Below, in pieces: positions 1 through 6,677 of a DNA stretch of 6,677 nucleotides. The stretch comes from Roseiarcus sp035500275. GTDB lineage: Bacteria > Pseudomonadota > Alphaproteobacteria > Rhizobiales > Beijerinckiaceae. The stretch is taken from contig DATJXI010000260.1 of assembly GCA_035500275.1 (NCBI GenBank), positions 1 through 6,677 of the forward strand, in the 5' to 3' direction. The notes under the pieces are model-generated. The model searched no databases. It was not told the DNA's origin and saw only the letters and a list, made by a program, of their open reading frames with translations. Numbering within the stretch: the stretch's first letter is position 1; each line of letters begins with the position of its first letter. The translations under genes and the position numbers were made by a program.

Positions 1-985
1 TTTCGCTGTCCAGCGTCGCCATGGCCTGCACCGGATAGCGCTCGCCTTTCGCGGCGTCCTTCGGCACCGCGGCTTCGATCGCGGCGAGATCGTCCGCGCT
101 GAGGCTGAGGTCGGCGCCAGCGCTCGACTCGGCCCATTGCGTGCGCTTGCGCGCCCCGACCAGCGGCACGATGTCCCTGCCCTGAGCCAGGACCCAGGCG
201 ACGGCCGTCGCGGCGACGCTCGCCCCCCGCGCGGCGGCGACTTTCCGTAGCGCCTCGACCAGCGCCAGATTGTGCTCGAGGTTCGCGCCCGCGAACCGGG
301 ACGAATGGGCGCGGAAGTCGCCTTTCCCCCGCTCCTTCGACCAGTGGCCGGAGATGAGGCCGCGAGCCAGCACGCCGTAGGCGGTGACGCCGATGCCGAG
401 CTCGCGGCAGGCCGGCAGGATCTCCGCCTCGATCATGCGCACGATGAGCGAATACTCGATCTGCAAGTCGCAGATTGGATGCACGGCGGCGGCGCGCCGG
501 ATCGTCGCGGCGCCGACCTCGGAGAGACCGATCGCCCGCACGTAGCCCTTCTTGACCATGTCGCCGATCGCCCCGACCGTCTCCTCGATCGGCGCCGCCG
601 GATCGAGGCGAGCGGGGCGGTAGATGTCGATATACTCGACGCCGAGGCGTTTGAGGGAATAGGCCAGCGCGTTCTTCACCGCCACTGGCCGCGCGTCGTA
701 GCCGATGAAGCCGGCTGCGGGATCGCGCAGCGCGCCGAATTTGACGCTCAGCACATAGTCCTCGCGCTTGCGCCCGCGCAAGGCCTCGGCGATGAGCATC
801 TCGTTATGGCCGGAGCCGTAGAAGTCGCCTGTGTCGATGAGCGTGGCGCCGGAGTCGAGCGCCGCGTGGATCGTCGCGATGCTCTCCGCCCGGTCCGCTG
901 GCCCGTAGAAGTCGGACATGCCCATGGCGCCGAGGCCGATCTCGCCGACCTCCGGCCCGCTCGCGCCGAGTTTGCGCTTCTGCAT
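1..985 (-). CDS. Aldo/keto reductase, C-terminus cut by window edge
   Basis: Predicted cytosolic NADP(H)-dependent oxidoreductase with a TIM-barrel fold; its substrate cannot be told from sequence. The 328 visible residues are almost a full-length family member (usually 310-340), and the reading frame is still open at position 1. The N-terminus (KLGASG, then GLGAMGMS at residues 17-24) is the classic AKR opening. The active-site Asp51 and Tyr56 lie in DTGDFYG and Lys82 in SVKFG. The strand that normally carries the catalytic His reads YRPARLD (122-128), so Ala125 stands where His is expected. The segment GLSEVGAATIRRA and the late GARKRTQW cofactor-binding region fit the family. The ATG at 985-983 is supported by a strong AGGAGG nine bases upstream. 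Upstream on the same strand lies an aldehyde dehydrogenase remnant; no clear promoter is visible in the 60 bases between them. The family call is firm; the reaction is unknown. Confidence 0.93.
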   Translation of the reverse strand, partial: MQKRKLGASGPEVGEIGLGAMGMSDFYGPADRAESIATIHAALDSGATLIDTGDFYGSGHNEMLIAEALRGRKREDYVLSVKFGALRDPAAGFIGYDARPVAVKNALAYSLKRLGVEYIDIYRPARLDPAAPIEETVGAIGDMVKKGYVRAIGLSEVGAATIRRAAAVHPICDLQIEYSLIVRMIEAEILPACRELGIGVTAYGVLARGLISGHWSKERGKGDFRAHSSRFAGANLEHNLALVEALRKVAAARGASVAATAVAWVLAQGRDIVPLVGARKRTQWAESSAGADLSLSADDLAAIEAAVPKDAAKGERYPVQAMATLDSE

Positions 986-994
986 CGCCTGGCT

Positions 995-1000
995 CCTCCT
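995..1000 (-). promoter_or_regulatory. Strong ribosome binding site for the aldo/keto reductase
   Basis: AGGAGG on the minus strand, nine bases before the ATG at 985. It fixes the start codon and suggests that this gene is translated independently rather than by coupling to an upstream gene. Confidence 0.85.
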
Positions 1001-1045
1001 CTCGCCGATAACCTACGCAAGCTCCCCGATCTCGGATCGTTCGGC

Positions 1046-1214
1046 CTACGGGCAGCTCGTCCAGATCGTCTTGAAGTCTACATTTGTCGATGGCGCGCGG
1101 CGAACGGTCGCGGCCGAAGCCCGACTGCTTGAGGCCGCCGAACGGCGTCGTGAGCGAGGAGCGGTCATAAGCATTGACCCAGACCGTACCAGCGCGGATG
1201 GCGCGGGAGAGGCC
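1046..1214 (-). pseudogene. Remnant of an aldehyde dehydrogenase C-terminus (PuuC-like)
   Basis: Read on the minus strand from 1214, one frame encodes 44 residues with ALDH-superfamily C-terminal hallmarks: AIRAGTVWVN, then TPFGGLKQSGFGRD, then SPRAIDK. Homology is lost in that frame after the Lys codon at 1085-1083. It resumes in another frame at 1081 as VDFKTIWTSCP and ends at a TAG (1048-1046), which matches the usual family ending (K-Y/F-x-x-LKTIW). Two missing bases next to 1082 would explain the shift. The catalytic Cys/Glu domain and the whole NAD-binding domain are absent: upstream sequence runs straight into the 3' flank of the polyphosphate kinase gene. The VWVN-AYD and GRDRSPRAIDK style resembles gamma-glutamyl-gamma-aminobutyraldehyde dehydrogenases (PuuC) and related enzymes. 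The call rests on motif recognition, not on a search. No functional protein is expected. Confidence 0.85.
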
Positions 1215-1295
1215 CCCGCTTTGCGGTGGAGGAAAGCTGGACGAAAGTCTCTTTTTGCGACCTCCCCGAAAATGAGGTTGGAAGCAAGACAGCGG

Positions 1296-1313
1296 GCGCC
1301 GAGCGGTCGGCGC
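1296..1313 (-). terminator. Hairpin directly after the PPK2 stop codon
   Basis: A perfect 7-bp inverted repeat (GCGCCGA / TCGGCGC) with a 4-base loop begins at the base after the TGA of the polyphosphate kinase gene. Its position suggests transcription termination or protection of the mRNA 3' end. No U-tract follows on the minus strand, only a mildly T-containing stretch, so a classical intrinsic terminator is not proven. Confidence 0.4.
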
Positions 1314-2162
1314 TCATGCTTCCGACGCCTTGTCCGCCTTCGCCGCCGTCTTCGGCACAAGAATGCCAAGCAGGCGCTCGGCGGCCTCGATGACCTTCGG
1401 GTCTAGCGGCCGGGGATCGAGCGACACGTTCTTCGACAGGCGGTCGGCGATGACACGCAGCGCGGCCAGCCGACCGAAGGGCTTGTCGTTGGCGGGAATG
1501 AGGTGCCAAGGCGCGCGGTGAGTCGAGGTCTTCTCCATCATGTCCTCGACGGCGGTTTCGTACTCCTTCCAGCGGGCGCGATTACGGAAATCCTCGTAAG
1601 AGAGCTTCCAGCGCTTGAGCGGATCGGTCAGCCGGTTGCGGAACCGGCGCAACTGCTCCTGGGGCGTAATGTGCATGAAGAGTTTGACGATCCGCACCCC
1701 ATCCATGTCGAGCATGCGCTCGAACTCATTGATCTCGCCGTAGGCGCGGCGCCACTCGGGCTCGGTCGCAAAGCCTTCGACGCGCTCGACCAAGATGCGC
1801 CCGTACCAGGAGCGGTCGAAGACGACGATCTGGCCGTGTTGCGGCAGCCGCTCCCAGAACCGTTGCTGATAGTGCAGCGACTTCTCCCGCTCGCCGGGAG
1901 CGGCGATCGAATGCACCCGAAAGCTGCGCGGATCGAGCGCCCAGCCGAGCCTCCGCACGACGCCGCCCTTGCCGGCGGTGTCCCAGCCTTCGAGAACGAT
2001 CACCGCGCGGTTCGGCGTGGCGAGATAGGCTTGCTGAATGCGCTGCAGCGTCTTCTGCAATACGACTAGGCGCCGCTCGTAGTCGGCGAAGTCCACCTTC
2101 GGGAAATGGTTGATGCCGTGCAGGTGCGGGCGTTTCGCCACGAGGAAATCGTTGGCTTTCAT
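1314..2162 (-). CDS. ppk2: Polyphosphate kinase 2 (PPK2), single domain
   Basis: A 282-residue cytosolic PPK2-family kinase, which transfers phosphate between inorganic polyphosphate and nucleoside mono- or diphosphates. The Walker A loop is GWDTAGKGG (59-67, Lys65). The Walker B region is IVVFDRSWYGR (112-122, Asp116-Arg117), followed by the typical VERVEGF. A lid region with WKLSYEDF (185-192) and a C-terminal APWHLIPANDK (217-227) complete the domain. An Ala/Lys-rich tail ends the protein. The GWD Walker A and the RFWERLP...DRSWYGR...VERVEGF run look more like polyphosphate:AMP phosphotransferase (class II) modules than class III, but here there is only one domain; AMP, ADP or GDP preference is unresolved. 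The ATG overlaps the upstream SDR stop by four bases (ATGA). A GGAGGG 11 bases upstream, inside that SDR's last codons (Gly-Gly), supports this start; the longer open frame up to 2465 is an antisense-like shadow within the SDR gene. Confidence 0.94.
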   Translation of the reverse strand: MKANDFLVAKRPHLHGINHFPKVDFADYERRLVVLQKTLQRIQQAYLATPNRAVIVLEGWDTAGKGGVVRRLGWALDPRSFRVHSIAAPGEREKSLHYQQRFWERLPQHGQIVVFDRSWYGRILVERVEGFATEPEWRRAYGEINEFERMLDMDGVRIVKLFMHITPQEQLRRFRNRLTDPLKRWKLSYEDFRNRARWKEYETAVEDMMEKTSTHRAPWHLIPANDKPFGRLAALRVIADRLSKNVSLDPRPLDPKVIEAAERLLGILVPKTAAKADKASEA

Positions 2163-2914
2163 TGCGCTGTCAGCCCTCCGTCCACGACGATCTCGGCGCC
2201 GGTGGTGAAGGCCGATTCGTCGCTCGCAAGATAGAGGATCGCGGCAGCGACTTCCTCGGGCCGCCCCATGCGCCCGAGCGGAGCGGCGCGCATGAGGCCC
2301 TCGCGAATCCGCTCCGGATTCTTGGAGCTCGCGATGAGCTCCTGGACCATCGGCGTGTCGGCGAAGGACGGATGCACCGAATTGACCCGGATATTGTAGC
2401 CCACGCGCGCGCAATGGAGCGCGGCGGACTTGGTGAGAAGCCGAACCGCGCCCTTGCTCGCGCAATAGGCAGCCGATTGCGCGTCGCCGATGATACCGGC
2501 GACCGAGGAGAGATTGACGATCGAGCTGCCGCCGGTCGCCTTCATGGCGCGGATCGCCTCGCGACAGCCTAAGAACGTGCCCTCGACGTTGACGGACAGC
2601 GTCTTGCGCCAGTCGTCGAGCGTTGCGGTCTCGATATTGCCCTTGAGCGCGATGCCGGCGCTATTGACCAGAATGTCGAGCCGCCCGAATTTGGCGATGG
2701 CGATGTCGACGACCTCGCGCCAGCGCGCTTCGTCCGCCACGTCCTGCGGCAGAATGAGGTCGGCCTCGCCTTTCAGCGCCGCGAGGCCGGCTTCGTTGCG
2801 GTCGGTCGCGGCCAGGCGCGCGCCCTCGGCGTGGAAGAGCCCGACCGTCGCGCGGCCGATGCCGGAGGCCGCGCCGGTGATGAGCGCGCACTTGCCGGAG
2901 AGTCTGCCAGGCAT
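2159..2914 (-). CDS. Classical SDR family NAD-dependent dehydrogenase
   Basis: A 251-residue Rossmann-fold oxidoreductase of usual length for classical SDRs. The cofactor motif TGAASGIG is at residues 13-20, and Asp38 ends the second strand (ATDRN), which favours NAD(H) over NADP(H). Asp58-Val59 and NSAG (84-87) follow. The catalytic set is Asn109, Ser137 (LSSVAG), Tyr150 and Lys154 (YCASK). The C-terminal AIYLASDES-like stretch and GAEIVVDGG are standard. The usual PG after the NSV strand reads PS (Pro182-Ser183). It resembles cyclopentanol/hydroxysteroid-dehydrogenase-type SDRs with xxDTPM, but the substrate cannot be assigned. Its ATG shares its A with the TGA of the preceding SDR (TGATG) and there is no convincing Shine-Dalgarno, so translation is probably coupled. 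The longer frame reaching 3715 is a shadow. Confidence 0.93.
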   Translation of the reverse strand: MPGRLSGKCALITGAASGIGRATVGLFHAEGARLAATDRNEAGLAALKGEADLILPQDVADEARWREVVDIAIAKFGRLDILVNSAGIALKGNIETATLDDWRKTLSVNVEGTFLGCREAIRAMKATGGSSIVNLSSVAGIIGDAQSAAYCASKGAVRLLTKSAALHCARVGYNIRVNSVHPSFADTPMVQELIASSKNPERIREGLMRAAPLGRMGRPEEVAAAILYLASDESAFTTGAEIVVDGGLTAQ

Positions 2915-3675
2915 CAGCGCGGCGCCATGCGCAGCGCGCCGTCGATGCGGATCGTCTCGCCGTTGATGTAGCCGTTCTCGATGAGGTGCACCGCGAGCGC
3001 CGCGTATTCGGCGGGCGCCCCGAGCCGGGCGGGGAATGGGACCGAGGCGGCGAGCGACTGCTGGAAGTCTTCGCGGAGGCCCGCCAGCATCGGCGTCATG
3101 AAAATGCCCGGCGCGATCGTGTTGACGCGCACGCCGATGCGCGCGAGCTCGCGCGCGATCGGCAGCGTCATGGCGGCGACGCCGCCCTTGGAGGCGGAAT
3201 AGGCGGCCTGGCCAATCTGGCCCTCGAAGGCAGCGACGGAGGCGGTCGAGACGATGACGCCGCGCTCGCCCTCGATCGGATCGAGCTTCGCCATCGCAGC
3301 GGCGGCAAGACGGATCATGTTGAAGGTGCCGATGAGGTTGACCCGGATCACCCTCTCGAAATCGCCGAGCGGCGCTGGCTCGCCGGCCTTGCCGACGATG
3401 CGGATCGGGGCGCCGATGCCCGCGCAATTGACGAGCACGCGGGCCGCTCCCTGCGCGGCCTCGGCCTTGGCGACCGCTGCCCGCGCTGACGCGTCGTCGG
3501 CGACGTCGCAGACGAGCGCGATTCCGCCAAGCGCCCTGGCGGCCTGCTCGGCGGCCGCCGGATTGACGTCGGCGACGGCGACCTTGGCCCCCTTGGCGGC
3601 CAGCGCCTCGGCCGTCGCCCGCCCGAGCCCGGACGCGCCTCCCGTCACGATCGCCGCGACGCCTGATAGATTCAT
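2914..3675 (-). CDS. HSD10-like 3-hydroxyacyl-CoA dehydrogenase (SDR family)
   Basis: A 253-residue classical SDR. It shows TGGASGLG (11-18), Asp36 in VAVADVN (NAD preference), NCAG (83-86), Asn113, Ser146, and Tyr159/Lys163 in YSASKGG. Three stretches match the type II 3-hydroxyacyl-CoA dehydrogenase (HSD17B10, also annotated FadB2x-like) subgroup: the insert before DFERVIRVNLIGTFNMIRL, the FEGQIGQAAYSASKGG active-site block, and the ending GYINGETIRIDGALRM. The likely reaction is NAD-linked oxidation of 3-hydroxyacyl-CoA or 2-methyl-3-hydroxybutyryl-CoA to the 3-keto form, in fatty acid or isoleucine breakdown. The subgroup is inferred from motifs. I chose the ATG at 3675 because AGGGAG stands nine bases upstream and the protein then begins directly with the first Rossmann strand; an ATG at 3720 would add 15 non-family residues. 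It opens a three-gene block with the second SDR and PPK2. Confidence 0.92.
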   Translation of the reverse strand: MNLSGVAAIVTGGASGLGRATAEALAAKGAKVAVADVNPAAAEQAARALGGIALVCDVADDASARAAVAKAEAAQGAARVLVNCAGIGAPIRIVGKAGEPAPLGDFERVIRVNLIGTFNMIRLAAAAMAKLDPIEGERGVIVSTASVAAFEGQIGQAAYSASKGGVAAMTLPIARELARIGVRVNTIAPGIFMTPMLAGLREDFQQSLAASVPFPARLGAPAEYAALAVHLIENGYINGETIRIDGALRMAPR

Positions 3676-3684
3676 GGCCACGCG

Positions 3685-3690
3685 CTCCCT
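3685..3690 (-). promoter_or_regulatory. Ribosome binding site that decides the SDR start
   Basis: AGGGAG on the minus strand, nine bases before the ATG at 3675. It favours this start over the upstream ATG at 3720. The surrounding 78-base gap to the ATPase stop also holds a weak 5-bp GGTCC/GGACC inverted repeat just after that stop, with no T-run, and no clear promoter. Cotranscription with the ATPase is therefore possible but undecided. Confidence 0.7.
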
Positions 3691-3753
3691 GCCCGAATGA
3701 GCTTTGACCGCCCATAGCAAAGGGATGACGGGTCCCGCTAGTGGACCTAAGGC

Positions 3754-6453
<2,700 letters not shown>

Positions 6454-6466
6454 CGAGCGAAAAGCT

Positions 6467-6482
6467 CCGTCGGCCTTGACGG
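6467..6482 (-). promoter_or_regulatory. Small hairpin overlapping the ATPase ribosome binding site
   Basis: On the minus strand, CCGTC and GACGG form a 5-bp stem with a 6-base loop. The right arm contains the first two bases of the GGAG Shine-Dalgarno (6465-6468). If it forms, it would partly hide the ribosome binding site of the ATPase. In GC-rich DNA such a short stem can arise by chance. Confidence 0.3.
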
Positions 6483-6507
6483 CCTAGAGGCTGCGTGCGG
6501 CCGGATT

Positions 6508-6552
6508 GCGACCGCGCGACGGATGCTGGCGGCCATCCTCACACGCGGTCGC
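6508..6552 (-). promoter_or_regulatory. Long inverted repeat, candidate structured leader of the ATPase gene
   Basis: A perfect 9-bp inverted repeat (GCGACCGCG at 6508-6516, CGCGGTCGC at 6544-6552) encloses a second 5-bp one (GGATG at 6521-6525, CATCC at 6534-6538) around an 8-base loop. Folded as RNA this gives one two-tier hairpin with a small internal loop, 55 bases upstream of the ATPase start codon. There is no T-run on either side in either direction, so it does not look like an intrinsic terminator. It could be a leader RNA structure or a protein-binding site. It matches no riboswitch class that I recognise. Confidence 0.45.
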
Positions 6553-6561
6553 TTGCAATGC

Positions 6562-6616
6562 GGATGGCTATATTACCGCAGATAACAACGTATTATGCAG
6601 TCAATGCATCATAAAC
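6562..6616. promoter_or_regulatory. AT-rich island with inverted repeat, probable promoter/operator region
   Basis: This short stretch is clearly richer in A and T than anything else in the window and lies about 110-160 bases upstream of the ATPase start. It includes a 5-bp inverted repeat ATGCA / TGCAT (6595-6599, 6605-6609) with a 5-base spacer. On the minus strand TTGACT (6604-6599) resembles a -35 box and TAATAT (6575-6570) a -10 box, but their 23-base spacing is too long for a standard sigma-70 promoter. The place is plausible for the ATPase promoter; exact elements are not defined. Confidence 0.4.
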
Positions 6617-6677
6617 TCGGTTGGGCCGAGCGGCGCCGATTACTTGTGGTCGTTTGAAAGACGGGTGTTGACGAACG
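6617..6677. other. Non-coding right edge, no gene seen
   Basis: I find no supported reading frame from 6454 to the window end. This last part contains only a small possible stem (CTCGG at 6616-6620, CCGAG at 6626-6630, 5-base loop) and returns to GC-rich sequence. It is probably the rest of the ATPase upstream region or the flank of a gene outside the window. Confidence 0.5.

Noticed and set aside
272..1132. Plus-strand open frame of 286 codons
   Set aside because: It is antisense to the aldo/keto reductase and the ALDH remnant, with no family motifs and shadow-type composition.
2163..2465. N-terminal extension of PPK2 by about 100 residues
   Set aside because: It is an out-of-frame reading of the second SDR. 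The ATG at 2162 has a Shine-Dalgarno and matches the normal PPK2 start.
2159..3675. Recent tandem duplication of the two SDR genes
   Set aside because: They share only family-wide motifs; loops, termini and the substrate-binding halves differ clearly, so they are old paralogues.
2915..3715. N-terminal extension of the second SDR frame, suggesting a 518-residue fusion protein
   Set aside because: The extension is the out-of-frame reading of the first SDR gene and is Arg/Gly-rich. The SDR fold starts at the ATG at 2914, which overlaps the preceding stop.
6570..6604. Sigma-70 promoter TTGACT...TAATAT on the minus strand
   Set aside because: The spacing of 23 bases is outside the usual 16-18, so I do not call it as a defined promoter.

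Overview
The window is GC-rich, tightly packed chromosomal DNA. Codon use is dominated by G or C at third positions, and the protein families are typical of Alphaproteobacteria. A member of the Hyphomicrobiales (Rhizobiales) is my best guess from the style of the aldo/keto reductase and the SDRs, but nothing in the window proves the taxon. I see no mobile element, CRISPR array, tRNA or rRNA.

All real genes lie on the minus strand, so transcription runs from high to low coordinates. From right to left: (1) a leader region (6454-6677) with an AT-rich island and two possible RNA hairpins; (2) an 899-residue P2-type cation-transporting ATPase (3754-6453); (3) after a 78-nt gap, a three-gene block read as one unit: an HSD10-like 3-hydroxyacyl-CoA dehydrogenase of the SDR family (2914-3675), a second classical SDR (2159-2914) and a single-domain PPK2 polyphosphate kinase (1314-2162); (4) a stretch with a hairpin just after the PPK2 stop and the decayed C-terminus of an aldehyde dehydrogenase (about 1046-1214); (5) an aldo/keto reductase (start at 985) that runs off the left edge.

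The two SDRs and PPK2 are joined by a one-base (TGATG) and a four-base (ATGA) overlap, so they are very probably cotranscribed and translationally coupled. The SDRs should perform NAD-linked alcohol/ketone or 3-hydroxyacyl-CoA redox steps. PPK2 should exchange phosphate between polyphosphate and nucleotides, and the ATPase should spend ATP on cation export. A shared role in energy, polyphosphate and cation balance is possible but is inference.

I found no clear evidence of a wholly new system. The points most worth checking are the unusual coupling of PPK2 to two dehydrogenases, the missing catalytic histidine in the aldo/keto reductase, the non-acidic M6 position in the ATPase, the structured ATPase leader and the frameshifted aldehyde dehydrogenase remnant.
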